The translations under genes were made by a program, and so were the position numbers. The notes below the pieces were generated by a model. It did not search any database, was not told where the DNA came from, and was given only the letters and a program-made list of their open reading frames with translations. A stretch of 64,000 bases of DNA, from contig MCFE01000038.1 in assembly GCA_002104905.1 (NCBI GenBank), positions 124,001 to 188,000 of the forward strand, written 5' to 3'. The DNA comes from Basidiobolus meristosporus CBS 931.73 (lineage: Eukaryota > Basidiobolomycota > Basidiobolomycetes > Basidiobolales > Basidiobolaceae). Shown in pieces: positions 11,601 through 24,404 of the stretch (position 1 is its first letter; each line of letters begins with the position of its first letter).

Positions 11601-14600
11601 CGGGGCACAAACTCGAAGAACAAATTAACGAAGTCAATCATCGTCTGCTAGGCCTTTCAGATTTCATCAAGAAAACATTTAATGAGCAAACGCAAATACT
11701 ACACACACGTGAAATCGCCTCTTTACTTGGGGATCAAAATCAACGTTTAGCTGGTCTTGGTGTTAAACTTGGTGAACTGGGCAACCAATTTGATAAGATG
11801 ATCAACGGGCAAGAGGTCATTGTAAAGAAACTTGGGCAAGTAGCAATAGATGACACGAAGCGGGACCGAGCTATTGCTGTTGAGCTGGGAACCTTACGAG
11901 AAGTTTTAAGAAAGCTAGTTGATTCCCAGAAGCATCTGTTGGGTCCGGAAGTGGTTCATAAAGTTGGGGAGGGCGTGATTAAATCGATCGAAGGCCTAAA
12001 TGATCGCATGATACAGCTTGGCAAGATGATTGGAAGCATTAGGGAGGAACAGAGTGTAATAGTTAGAACACTTGGAGAAGGCACGAGCTACAAGCAGATG
12101 GAAAATCGATTTGACCAATTGCACAAACAATTTTCTCAAATGGCCAAGTGGATAAGGCAAATTGCGAGTGAGCAAGGCAAGCTGTTGCAACGAGACGAAT
12201 TACTCGACATCCTCAAAGTTCAGACGAACGGTATTCATACGATCCAGTCAAACCTTACCAAGTTTAGAAATGATGTCGGCCGTATTGTGGATTTACAGAA
12301 AACTTTGCTTCATGACACTCAGGCTGCCAGCCAAAACGATGCGGCTAGAGATGCCGAGTTGCTTGACAAAATGAACGAGCTCAGGAAATTGACTGAAGGA
12401 TTGATCAACGCTCAACAAGTGATCCTACACTCTGATTTGTATAAGACTATTTCCAAGGACGTGCTCTCACAGGTACATCAGATTAACGCACGTCTGGAGA
12501 AACTAGAGCCTACTACCTTTGACCTACTCAAGCAACAGAAGCAGCTACTGGAACTGAACTCAGTAGAAAAACACAAATCAAGCCAGATCTTGACTGGTGT
12601 TAAAGGAGTATCTACAGGAGTCACACTGCTACTGAACGAGATCAAACAGATTCATGGAGAACAAAAGAGAATAATCAGCCAGAACACAGAAATCAAGTCG
12701 GTATTGGAGAAGCAATTAGGCTATATCAACAGAATCAATGGTCAACTAGCGAAATTCTCCACGCAAACTCTCAACTTCTTGTCCCAACAAGCCAAATTCC
12801 TTGAAAGACTAATCGCCTCCCAGGAGAATGATAAGAGTGGCATCAAGGAAACCTTGGAACGGGTGAAGCAACTCCAAAATGCAGTTACGAGTGTGGTACA
12901 CTGGCAGCATTCTCTCAATATCCCTGAGATCCTAGGCTCCTTACCCAAGACGCTGAGTAATCACATCCGTGATATTTCTGCCAAGATTATTCGCCTAACT
13001 GACAACGTTGCCAGTCTTAGTCAACAACAAAGCATCATTGCCAAAAAGGAGGATGGAGAGTTCGGATCAATTCGCCAAGGCTTAAACGAATTGAATGGAC
13101 GCATGGACAAATTTGGGGATGCCATTGGCAAAATATCAAGCGCACAGAATAAGTTGATACACGACGACGAGATATTGAAATTGCTCAACAATCAGACGCT
13201 TCAAATTCACGGCCTTGGGGTTAACCTAAACTCCATTCGCGCGGAAATCTCCAAATTGATAAGCGATCAGCAACAATTTTTCGTCCAAGGATCAAAGTTC
13301 TTCCAAGGCGATAAGGCTAATCTAGATAGGATGAACGCAACTATAGCGTATGTTCGCAAAGTAATGGATCAGCTCTTCAAGCAGCAACAATTATTTTCCA
13401 ACAGCCAGCTTCTCAACCAGTTCCCTAAACACATAGTCCACGATGTGGAAACCTTGAATGGTGAGATGCATAAATTACAAGAATTTGTGAAGGAACTACG
13501 AAAATTACAAACAGCCACCTTAGAAAACCAAATTAAGAGCACTAAGACCACACAAGTACTGGTGCAAGATGTGGAAGTGTTATCAGGAAGGTTCAACGGA
13601 TTAAGTGACTACGTGAAAAAGATCCTAGAGCTTCAGCAAACAATACTAAGAAACGAAAAAATCGGGCCGATTTTAGAAAAATTCTACGGAAATTTCCAAC
13701 AAATTGAAGGTCGCCTTGCTCAATTAGACAAACTTGTCCGTCATATCTTGGAAAATCAACAGTCACTGATTAATACCGATCAATTCAAGACATTTGCACG
13801 CAGAAATAGCTTGGATGATAAGAAAATGGTTGAAACGCTCAGCAATCTCCACAACACTATCCGAGTCTTGATTGAGCAACAGAAAGACCTTATCAAGCCA
13901 GAGATGTTAAACTCTGTGACTGGGAATCTTCATCATTCCATTCAATCAGTTGGGGAAGAAATCGCCGGATTAAGCGAGAAGATTAATCAAATTCAAGCTG
14001 AGCAAAGTCAGGTCATAAAAGAACAGCACAATCTAAACCTCAACTTCAATGAAGCCGTCAAGGGATTGAACAAGCAGCTGATTGACCTGAACCAACGTGC
14101 TTCTCGACTGTTTGTGCAGCAAAAAGATATATTACAAAATGAGCAAGTTCTAACGGTCATGGCAGAGAAATTAAATGACTTGGCACCGATCAAGAGCAAC
14201 CTCGCTATGGTGAATGAGAAGCTTAACTCTTTACTGAGCCAGCAGAAGGATATTGCTTTGATAGCCCAAAGATCCGGTGGTGAAGGGCCCAAAGATAACA
14301 AGCAAATCCTGGATCGCTTCACTTCATTTAGTCAAATGGTGCGGCATATGATTACCAAGCAAACTACCCTATTGTCAGAGCAAATCATCGAAAAGGCGCC
14401 CAAGAGGTTACTCGGGCAAATCGTAGCATTAAACAGGCAATTCGATCTTCTCAACCTTGGACTTGGGAAGCTATTTGAGGTTCAAAAAAAGATATTAAAC
14501 CCCGGTTACAGTGATGTTTCGAGCAATCGAATCTTGAGCGGATTGGATCTTCTTTCGCAGCATTACTCGACAATATCAAAAACCGCCAAAAATATCGAAA

Positions 14601-16942
14601 AGACACAGAACAATCTGATGAGTCGTGAAGAATTACTAGCCATTCTCCAAAAACAATCTGGTGCCATTCAAAATGTTCACACGAAGGTTGGGCAACTTGA
14701 CGAGAAAGTTGGGGTCTTAATAGGCCAACAACGAGCTCTTTTGGAGTCTATTTCCCAGAAATTTAAGCCGACAAGTGATTCTCATGAGACGTTTGGTGCG
14801 GTCCTGACCCATCTAGAAGGGTTAGAGAAGGGGATTAAATACATCTCCCAAGAACAGCGTAAACTCTCTCAGCTGAATACAGACCAAAGAAACAAAATGG
14901 ACGATAAAATCCTAAACTCAACCCATTCCTTGGATCAAAGAGTGGCACGATTGGCACAGGTTGTTGGTCGCCTATTTGAGAATCAAAGAGCCCTTATTAT
15001 TGCCGAAAAAGACACCAAAACGCCCAAGGGAATATTTGCCGCGGTAGAGAAGTTAAATGCCAATTTGGTACATTTGGATGGTGCAGTTCAATTTCTGGTC
15101 AAGGATGTTCAAAAAGTAGATGCCAGAATTTCTGCCTTATTGCAGCTACCACAAGATATGGAGAATGTTAAAAGCAGGCTAGCACACCTTACTGGTGCAA
15201 CCAAGAGACTAGTTGATCAGCATACTCAGCTGTTTGGCTTCACCAAAGAAGGTATTGACACACTGACGAAGCAGCAAAGGGTTATGGCAAGCAATGTGAA
15301 CAGTAGACTATCGGAAATTACGAAGCTTGTTGATCAGCTTATTCAACAACAAAAACAGATTATGTCGGCAGAACCAAAGAACTCTCCCAAGCATTCGAAG
15401 GCGGTCGCCACTTTGATATCCAAGATATTTAAAATAGAACAAGTGATCGAGTTTCTACTGAACGAGCAGAGAAAGATGTACCAGGCGGATCGCAACGAAC
15501 AAAAGGAGCAATTCAATAATCTAGATCGAAAACTGAATTTATTTGGAGAAGCGTTGAAACAGTTTGTTAATCAACAGCATTCTGTAATGAAAATACTTGG
15601 TGTAGTGGAACGACAAACTGCTGTTGTCAACGATATGAGCAATAAGCTCGGAAATCTCAATAGCATTGTCAGCACACTTGTATCACAACAACAGCAACTC
15701 CTTGTCTATACGAAAGAACATGCTCAGACAGAGAATCCACAGATCGATGGACGCTTAACAGAGCTGAGAGAGACTGTTTCGAAAATTCTTCAACAGCACA
15801 AGATTCTACTTGAACGCGGGTTACAAGAGCTGAGCTCAGGAAGAGATAGGAAACATCGTGAGATCACCGCTCAATTCGACAATCGTTTAAGCCAAGTGGC
15901 TTCTTTGGTTCAGCAACTTGTCCATGAACAAGAAACCGTCTTATCGCAGACCAAGCACCAAAACCAAGATAACCCAAGGATTGTATCGGCCGTCTCTCGT
16001 ATCTCAGGACATATTAATGAGCTTGCTAAGCTGATGACAAGCTTAAATAATGAACAATCCACATTAATTGAGCGTGGCTTTACACACCTTTCCCAGCAGA
16101 ATAATCAGGAATTTAGGCACGTGGATGAAAGGTTGGACCAGATTGGCTCCGCCCTTAAACGACTTGCTGGAGATGAGACTAGCTCGCTTATCAATCGATT
16201 CGAAAATGCCTCACGACAGCAATCACAAGAGAACAAAGCAATGAAATCCCAACTCTACCAAATTACTAGGGTTCTAGAAAGAATCGTCTCCAAGACAGAT
16301 CTGATTTCCCCGGATAATACAGGAGATATTACGGATGTAAGACGCCGTCTAGACTATCTCAATCAAGTTCTGACCAGACTCACGGAAATTCACAACGACC
16401 GAAAACACCTGGCATTAACCGAAGATCAATACCAGAAGGTGAGCTACTTGATGAATATGATCCCTGCCTTAAATGAATCTATCAAACGATTTGACTTGTC
16501 TGGATCCATCCATTCGCCGGAAAGCTTGAAACAACTATCAATAATCAGGGAATCTATTGAGGAGTGTAATAGAGCTATCATTGGTCTTCAAAAGGTTTTG
16601 AATTTGAGTGGTCCTGCAGTAGCATCATTTGTATCGCCTGAAATCAGTACACCCGATGCTGCCGTAAGAGCAGCCAATTCTAGAAGCGATGATCCACAAC
16701 CACCAGTACTAATAAGTCGAGTCGAACTCGCGAACCCTGGACTGGCACCTTACAGGATATTGTCTAACAATGACGACTCTAACGGAGATAAGAGCACCAC
16801 AAATAATGTCTCTGACGGAGAAGTTGTTGAGGAAGACCCTGCCAAGAGTCTTTATGACAATCACTATTTCAACAATGGATACTGGTACCCTAGAAATGAA
16901 GTCTTCAACGAGGTAATTGGCGGTGGTGAACGTTTACTCTAA
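8699..16942 (+). CDS. Giant secreted coiled-coil repeat protein (2727 aa)
   Basis: There are two exons, 8699-9116 and 9177-16942. The intron is GTAAGT...TTTAG, 60 bases, phase 1, and the long frame continues in register across it. Residues about 1-30 give a signal peptide: basic Asn/Arg/Lys start, hydrophobic LMALYLFSQLVW, then SSAS. Residues about 99-115 carry a block with core LFPDNKLR shared with the divergent gene. From about residue 220 to 2600 come some 50 units of 35-50 residues with heptad Leu/Val spacing and a conserved Gln before the last Leu pair. Five longer units begin REE or DDE followed by LLxxQ. Their aligned Gln codons (10331, 11735, 12221, 13193, 14654) are 468, 162, 324 and 487 residues apart, a super-repeat near 162. 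I noticed a single Cys, close to the C-terminus. The tail is acidic and Asn-rich, with no membrane anchor. No described family was recognised. Structural surface fibre is inference. Confidence 0.88.
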
Positions 16943-17374
16943 TGTATGAAACCTAGATCATTTGGTACCTCATTTATAATGCAACGCGAAGTAAACAATT
17001 CAGAATGAATAAAAGAGTTGTTCTGCAAAGAAAAAGAACTTTAAGGAGCAACTCAAGCTATTGGCTATTGAATATCGGCAAGATAATGCGATCTTCAGCA
17101 TACCATCACAAATGTGATTCAAATCAAATCATCATGACTTTGCCCCTGATGTTCCAGATGAATTTCACATAAGCTTCGATTTGACTCACAATCGATCACC
17201 ACGCAGAGGTACAAACAAATATAGAACTGCATGCATTGTAAGTGATAATCCAGCAACCGTAGGCTTAAATATATGAGATGGATTTATTGTATATTGTCTA
17301 ATGCTAACTAGTATGTTACATGGAGTGGCTATTTATACATTAATTGTTGACGTGATGCTGTCTATGATTATGGA
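16943..17374. other. Intergenic, convergent gene ends
   Basis: This 430-base AT-rich stretch lies between the stop of the giant gene and the stop of the arrestin gene, so it holds both 3' ends. I see no RNA gene or ORF of note. Confidence 0.6.
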
Positions 17375-18538
17375 TTAACGAGAACATTGAACATCGTACT
17401 TGACCGGGTACGTTATCATCTCCTGGGCTGGATAGGGTGGGGGATTGTTGTTATTAGTCACCACTGCGTACTCGTAGCATGGCGGATAGTACGAGGGCAA
17501 GTCTTGGAAAAACTCGTCATGTGCAGCTGGGAGGATGCATATGGGCAAGTCGAAAATGAGAAAGTCTGTGATGCTAGTTCTCTCAATCTCAACTTTAACC
17601 TGAAGAGTATGGCGAATGCGAATCAGCTCCGAATGATAGTCTATGTGTACAGACTTCGAATTTGTGGGAATCTGAACATTAATTGTGGTGTCCAGTCTGG
17701 TAGTAGGGGTGAACTTCTCGGAGCAAAGGCGCAGCCAATTGTGGTCCACATTAAATTTGTTGATTTCCGGGATTCGGTTTGTAACGGACTCCTTAAGGAA
17801 ACATACCACCCTTTTGATATGGGCTTGCTCCATCAGCGAAGTTACCTTGATGTTCAGAGGAATCGATTCACCAAAGCCAAAGCACTTCATAGGAACATGT
17901 ACGTCATAGCGGACTTTGTCCTCCCACACATCAGATAAATCAGTGGATTCGTTGATTTCATTACTAGTAGTATATCTCTTGACGACAACCTCCTTCTCAC
18001 AAGTGAGGTTTCTTTGAAGAAAACTCCTCTCCGCAAATGCTTGAAGACAGTACTCGACTTTGCCGCTGTCGATATGAATTGTCTCAGGTAGAGATCCAGG
18101 GAAGGCATATTCAAATATGTAAGCGTATTCACCGGCCGGGAAGAGATGGCCCTCCTTCTTTGGCTCAAGTAGAACCCACTCATGGTCGATCAGCTTTCTT
18201 TTGGCATAGTTGGCAAAAGCCTTGGTCCCATATGCTAAGAACAATCGCGGTTATTATCTATGCATAGTAAGATCCATTTACAAAAACTTACATTCTGTCC
18301 ATGTGGTTTTCGCTCTTCCCTTAAGACACAGTGTCAGGGATCGTAATTTGGTAGGCTCCTTCAAACGCAGTACGACTTTGCCTCTTAGCAAGGCACCAGC
18401 AGATTCGGAAGGAGAACCATTGAAAATCAGTGTATCAGACTCTAATTGAATATCTAGTATGGTAGTTGCATGCATCGTGGGAGAGTGGAGTGTGTTTTCG
18501 CTGTGCGGAAGCAATCTGTATTTATATCCGCTCGACAT
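17375..18538 (-). CDS. Alpha-arrestin (ART-type ubiquitin ligase adaptor)
   Basis: Two exons, 18538-18292 and 18234-17375, are joined by a 57-base intron (GTAAGT...CTTAG, phase 1) and give 368 aa. Exon 1 holds the arrestin N-domain signature: GKVVLRLKEPTKLRSLTL and KGRAKTTW. Exon 2 continues with the H-x-FP-G-EY-Y-FEYAFPG-LP-ET pattern of fungal arrestin_N and then the arrestin_C domain (IPLNIKVTSL). The C-terminal tail carries two PPxY motifs, PPCY and PPPY, the binding sites for WW domains of Rsp5/Nedd4 ligases. Family knowledge: such proteins recruit the ligase to plasma-membrane transporters for ubiquitination and endocytosis. The ATG at 18538 is the first in frame. A later Met at about residue 22 is an alternative. 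Confidence 0.9.
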
Positions 18539-19806
18539 GTCGACTTCCCGGCGAAAATTCTCGATACTATATTTGGAAAAATGATATTTATAAAGTCTCT
18601 ATTATGTTGATTAGCCGAGCTAGACACTTTTTTGTCACCATTGCTCAATGAATTCCACCAAACCAAAAAGCTGGGAGTTTTCATGATGAACTTAAATTAA
18701 ATCTTATTATTTGGAGGGCAAACTCCAAAAGGGTCGATTCCAAATATGTAACATACACTCTAGTAACGAAACTCGCCCCAAAGTTTGATACATCTAATTA
18801 TGTAATGCCAGTCCTGACCATGTGTGAACTGTATTCGCTATCAGGGTAGCCAAATAATACAGCTTCCTCGAATCAAAGATGTCATGCAAATACAAAAGTA
18901 GGGATTGGCTGGTGAGAAAAAAGGCTTTGATGAGCCAATAATCAATGCATACTAGGCTCCGGCCCAATCGCTCTAAGCCCTAGCATCAGGCATTATGATT
19001 TATCCGAAGGACGCTCAGATTCGATAATTGGTGCTAGTATGATACTGTCAGAAAACCAAGTTACAGGCCACGTTGATTCCATGCCGTAGAAGTATCACTC
19101 GGTATATGCAACTAACTGCAATGCGTATTTTCATAGAAGCCATGCGTGCCTTGGGACAGCTTAGAAGATACGGAGGTGTACCAAGCAATCGAAAACGCCA
19201 CTTTCATCCCCGCATACAACTGTGCAAAAGTAGGGTATGCACCCTAGGCTTGCGGTTCTCGACTGCTTACTGAACCACGATTCTAGACGTGATTTTTCCA
19301 AGCGGCTAAATTCATGATGAATGGACTAACATCTATATATGGTGTAGACCATGAACGACATCCGAAAATCACAATCGAGCACTTTGCAATTGTGTCGAAC
19401 AAATTGAACACCATCCATTGACGAGACACAGAATTTCAATATTAATAAGATACATGAGTTGGCTCTATCCAGTGCTCTGTTTACATTCTAGGTGATAGGG
19501 ATAGCGTCATCTAGAGGATTTTTCCCACGTATGATAAATTCATCATTGTCAACGGCTGCCGAAAACGTATCTAGATTTCCCCTCAGCGGCTTTGGGCGAT
19601 GTGCCCCAAATATGGATATAATGGAGAGAGTCAAATAAGGTTATAGCAAATTCGACCGGAAGCGTTTCCGACTATTCCTTCTCTACATAGGTGCTCTAAT
19701 GGAATAGTGGCGAAGCAGCTCATGTGAAACATCCAGGCAGTGGTGCCACTTGGGCCATACCCGCAAACATCTTGACGCCCTAAAACAATCGCGGCACTAG
19801 CATACT
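18539..19806. other. Intergenic stretch
   Basis: It lies upstream of the arrestin gene. Only short frames are present on either strand, none protein-like. The first few hundred bases would contain the arrestin promoter. Confidence 0.5.
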
Positions 19807-19880
19807 TTAAGAACGACCGATTTGGTGCTTGGGGTGCACCCTATTTCTGCGAGATTTTCGTGGGAAATTGAAGGACGTGG

Positions 19881-20168
19881 GTGTCATTCTTCGATCCAGT
19901 GACACATTCCGAATTTGGAGAAGTGATGCGTTCGCCACCCCACACTTTGGACTCCGTATTGACGAGTCCTTCGAATAAGCAACAAATATTGCCGAGCAAC
20001 CATCAGCAAATCCGTGAAAAAATGTTGACATCTATCTGCGCGATGATTGAAAGCTTAGAAAATGAAATCCCATACCCTGTTACTTTCTCAGATCATCGCA
20101 TGGACAACCTCTTCAATATGGATCATCTAGATTGCGATGGTGCAAACCTGTATTCTTGGGTATGGTGA
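19881..20168 (+). CDS. Possible exon or small hypothetical ORF
   Basis: An open frame of about 95 codons begins at a GTG; the first ATG is at codon 16. The translation is hydrophilic, with a Pro/Ser-rich first half and an acidic end (MDHLDCDG). It might be the last exon of a spliced gene, but no upstream partner is convincing. No domain was recognised. Confidence 0.2.
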   Translation: MSFFDPVTHSEFGEVMRSPPHTLDSVLTSPSNKQQILPSNHQQIREKMLTSICAMIESLENEIPYPVTFSDHRMDNLFNMDHLDCDGANLYSWVW

Positions 20169-21581
20169 GGAGCTATTACTCTGAATGAGTTACCAAGCCT
20201 CACCCTGCCCCATCTATAGATCGATATTAATCTAAGCAACCTGTATTTTGTTAATGGTTGATGTAATTAGTCATAGATTTGGCTCACCTTCAGAATATCC
20301 AAGTTATCATTTGTTGGACTTGAAGCCACACACCCTGATAGTGGTATGCTACCTCTGCATCACCATGACAGAAGGAAAATGGAAGGCAAACCAAAATAGC
20401 TGGCAATGACCCTCACTTGGGAGATTGATGGTCAGCTCATCATTTTTGTATCTTCTACAAATGTATTTCCCCTTAACCAATATCAGAGAATAGACTGCCA
20501 ACATTTGAATAGCCCCATTGGCACCTGTGGATACCAATTGTGTATCTGTATTGTAAAATGCATCCTGGGCAATGCACTAAGTCAGTTGGATATTGACACT
20601 AACATCTTTAGAAATTGTGTATACAGACCAAACTCTGAATTTTAAGGCACATCATCACAAGTTATCAGCTACTTGCGTGATTGCTATACAATAACCATCT
20701 TGTAAAGTATATTGATTTCAAGCCAATTTTTACTAGCAAACGTCCTTTTTATCCATAGTATGTCTTTATAATATGTATCTAAGCATGAAATCAAAGTAGA
20801 TGTATTTCTTGAAATAATCCTCAGGCTTGGCTCGTAGACAGTATTTGACATATCTTGGTGCTAAGTATGTGATTAGTACCAGTATTATATTTCATATAAG
20901 CTAATACGATCAAATATCCAACTGTGTGCTCAGAAAATTCTCTACTTATCACCAGTTGCCCAGTTAGTACTTGGTACTCGCCAGATAAGAACATATTAAT
21001 TTACTCATCCAAGGAGTTGCTTTTATTGGTTTTTAGTCATATACCAGTAACAGATTGTCAGACATAGATTTTTTTTCCAAGATTTTCATTGGTGCATCAT
21101 CGGGCTTCTTCGAGCATCATGGTAGATAGAGGTACGTTTTTGGGGCTTGAATGATTGGACAGGATTTGGTCAGGAAACATGCGTACCACTTCAGCAAGGC
21201 AAAATTAAGGGATCCATTCAAAAGGCGCGAATGTTGGGATATTCAAGCATGAAACAACATCACCAATGATCCAATGATAAGAAACGAAAATCTATTGAAC
21301 CACCATAGTATCGGTACATAGGCACAAAGTGTATGAATAAATGCGTTGCATAGGTAGCGTGTTTCATCCCAGAAACATCGTGAGATTTTTGGACTCCACA
21401 ACTTTTCTAATCAACAATCATATAATTTTCTATTCATAGCATGTTTCTTAACTAACTTAAGGTATGAGGCACTGGTGTATTAAAAGGATTTGTGTATCAT
21501 TGCTTTCATAGCTTTTATCATTATAATCATAATTTCCTTGCTCTCTTCCCTCTCTCGAGATATTCCTCTATTACTGTCAAA
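20169..21581. other. Intergenic stretch before squalene synthase
   Basis: AT-rich, with no credible ORF. The last 200-300 bases form the promoter and leader of the squalene synthase gene, with a pyrimidine-rich run just before its ATG. Confidence 0.55.
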
Positions 21582-23426
21582 ATGGGTATACTTGAATCTG
21601 TCTTCCACCCTTCCGAGTTGGTCTCTATTGTGAGGTTCTTTTCTCATGCAACCCGTAAGCCACAGCAATTCCCTCGGCCTACGTTGTTTACCTGCTACGA
21701 TTTCTTGGACCAAACCTCCAGATCGTTTGCCAGCGTTATTAAGGAGCTGGATGACGAGCTTCGTGACGCTGTAAGTATTAGTTTCAAACCTGGCTGAGTG
21801 CCTCTTGTTAATCTTGTATTATGTTTCTTATAGGTTTGCATCTTCTATTTGGTACTTCGTGGTCTTGATACTGTTGGTATGCAGCCTTTTTAAACACCAG
21901 TAGCTATTTAACGAATGCTAACCCTGTGCTTATAGAGGATGATATGTCCATTCCCAACGAGAAGAAGCTTCCATTATTGAGAGCTTTTCATGATATGATC
22001 TACGTGCGTGGTTGGAATTTCACCGAAAGTACGGATATTTTGCAATTTAGCATCCGGGCATTTTAGTAACATTCTGCATCACTTATAGATGGAGAGGACG
22101 AGAAAGACCGCCTGTTGTTGGTCCAGTTTGACACAGTTATCGAAGAATTCTTGTTACTAAAAGAAGAGTAAGTCAGCCATATATTACAGTGACCTAGATA
22201 TACGGCATGCTAATGATATTTGTGTTTCTGAAGGTACCAGCTTGTCATTGCAGATATCACCCGGAGAATGGGTGCTGGCATGGCTGATTTCTGTGACAAG
22301 CGTGTCTCAACAAAGGACGACTATAACCTTTATTGTCATTATGTTGCTGGGTTGGTAGGCGTAGGCTTAAGCAAGCTATTCGCTGCTTCCGGTCTCGAAG
22401 GTAAGTTTGATCCCTGAAGTGGCAAACTTATTAGAAGCTGATGTGAATTGCAATCATTTAGATGAAAGCTTTGCCAACATGGACGAATTGTAAGTAAATG
22501 TGTGTAGTTGCTATGGAGTTCCGAGCTAACCGTATTCCACATTGTTAGGTCGAACTCAATGGGTCTATTCCTTCAGAAAACCAACATCATCCGTGATTTC
22601 TACGAGGATTTGCTAGACGGAAGAACTTTCTGGCCACGCGATATCTATGGTCATTACGTCAAGGACCTTGGCGACCTCATTAAGCCCGAGAACAAAGAGA
22701 AGGTAGAGTTGCATTTTGTGGAATATGACAAATACAACAATGCTAATCTAATCCTCATAGGCATTGGCTTGCCTGAACCATATGTGCTTGGATGCCCTTT
22801 CTCATGTTAATGATTCTTTGGATTACATGTCCCGGATTCGTAATCAAACCATCTTCAATTTCTGTGCTATCCCTCAGGTAGGTTGATTATCACTGTATTT
22901 TTTAGCTTAGACATAGCTGATTAATTGTGATTTTAGGTGATGGCTGTTGCTACGATTGCTGAAGTCTTCAATAACTACAACGTCTTCAGCACGAATGTCA
23001 AGATCAGAAAGGGCTTGGCTATCAGAGTAAGCTTGGCGCATATTCAAATGATAGGTGTCTCCAATATACTAAACATTACATATTCACAGTTAATATACGA
23101 AGCCACCAGTGTTGAAAGCATTCGCAGTATTTTCCTTGAATTTATGTACAAGTTTGTTCTAAAGAACAACCCTAACGACCCCAACTATATCAAGATCAGC
23201 CAAACTTATGGAAAGGTAGTGCCCAAGAGTAATAGCTTCATAACAATCTTTTGTAGACTAATGGTTGACTTATAACCAGGTGTTGCAATACTGTGAAACC
23301 AACCCCAAGTTGAAGGCAGCTGCCAAGAAGACCGACTCTTCCGGGCTTTATCTTCAATATGCACTAGTTATCATTCTTCTTGCCATCATTTATCAATACC
23401 GTCAAACTCAAGAGGAGAGTTCCTAA
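21582..23426 (+). CDS. ERG9: Squalene synthase (farnesyl-diphosphate farnesyltransferase)
   Basis: Eleven exons were traced: 21582-21770, 21834-21876, 21936-22028, 22089-22167, 22234-22400, 22462-22489, 22549-22702, 22761-22877, 22937-23026, 23090-23215 and 23280-23426. They join in frame to 410 aa. The enzyme condenses two farnesyl diphosphates to squalene with NADPH, the first step committed to sterols, on the ER membrane. Signatures in order: [12 protein letters not shown], the Mg-diphosphate motif [30 protein letters not shown], the second acidic motif [19 protein letters not shown] followed by FWP, and [13 protein letters not shown]-terminal hydrophobic helix ([12 protein letters not shown]) is the expected ER tail anchor. 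Length fits the family (yeast Erg9 is slightly longer). Exon 6 is only 28 bases. Confidence 0.97.
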
Positions 23427-24404
23427 TAACGAGTACTGGCGAGCAACTTCCAAATATCCGCCTGATCTACTCGACCATCTTGAATACTTCTACACACAAT
23501 CTACTTTTAGATTTAGATCACGTTTGGTATAGATAACACTAGGTTTAATAGTTTTAAAAGCCGAAAACCAACGGTTTATCTTGGAACTATCCTTCATATC
23601 TCTTTTCCTTGAAGCCTATGGCATTCATTATATCGCTAATTATAAATATCGCCTAGTTTTCAAGGCAACTTCGAGTTATGATACTTAAAAGCTGGGGAGA
23701 GCCAACTTAGTGTTAGCCGCAATATAACTGGCCTGTTTGTCGACACGAGATCAAACGCATAAGTATTAGGTATTAGATTACCTTTTAATAGTCAGCCATG
23801 GTGAAATTTGGTACTGATTGCACCTATTTAGTTGGCGGAAGTGGGAAAATTTCAAACCAGATTTGTAATATAGTATTTATCTAATTTTGTACTGATTTCC
23901 GGACCTCTTGGAACAACAAATTGCCAATGATATACATATCCCATTATCAGTAATTCCAGATAAGCACAATGTGATTTCAGCAACTAATGGTATAGGCTCC
24001 TCGATGAGGACTGTATTACTTGCCAAGGTTTCCGGTTCAGAGGTGAAGAAACGAGGTAAATTAAGGTTGTACTTTCCAGTTTCAGACAGGGTATTCTGCA
24101 ATGGCCGGTCTAGAAGAGCCAGATGAGCGATTTTAATACCTCACAATGGCTGATACTATTGCCGAAGATCACAAATGAATCACTGAGATTTATGTGCACT
24201 GCATCGTCGGGGCCAAATGCATGGATGCTGGAATAGTACAGAGCCCTTGGTCCTTCATTTTTTAAAAAATACTCTAATTTCTCAGCAAATCATGAATTTC
24301 CAGCTGTAAAGCATCTAATGTATTGTTTTATAGCTTATTAATGTGGAACCTAAGTATTCGCAACTTGGTTTATCCTAGAATCCTGCTATTCATATGTGAA
24401 TGTT
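23427..24404. other. Intergenic, AT-rich
   Basis: This contains the 3' end of squalene synthase. Small frames occur near 23880-24120 on both strands with no recognisable product. Confidence 0.5.

Noticed and set aside
17387-17938. 183-codon plus-strand ORF
   Set aside because: It lies antisense to exon 2 of the arrestin gene, whose motifs are clear; the antisense translation has no recognisable features.
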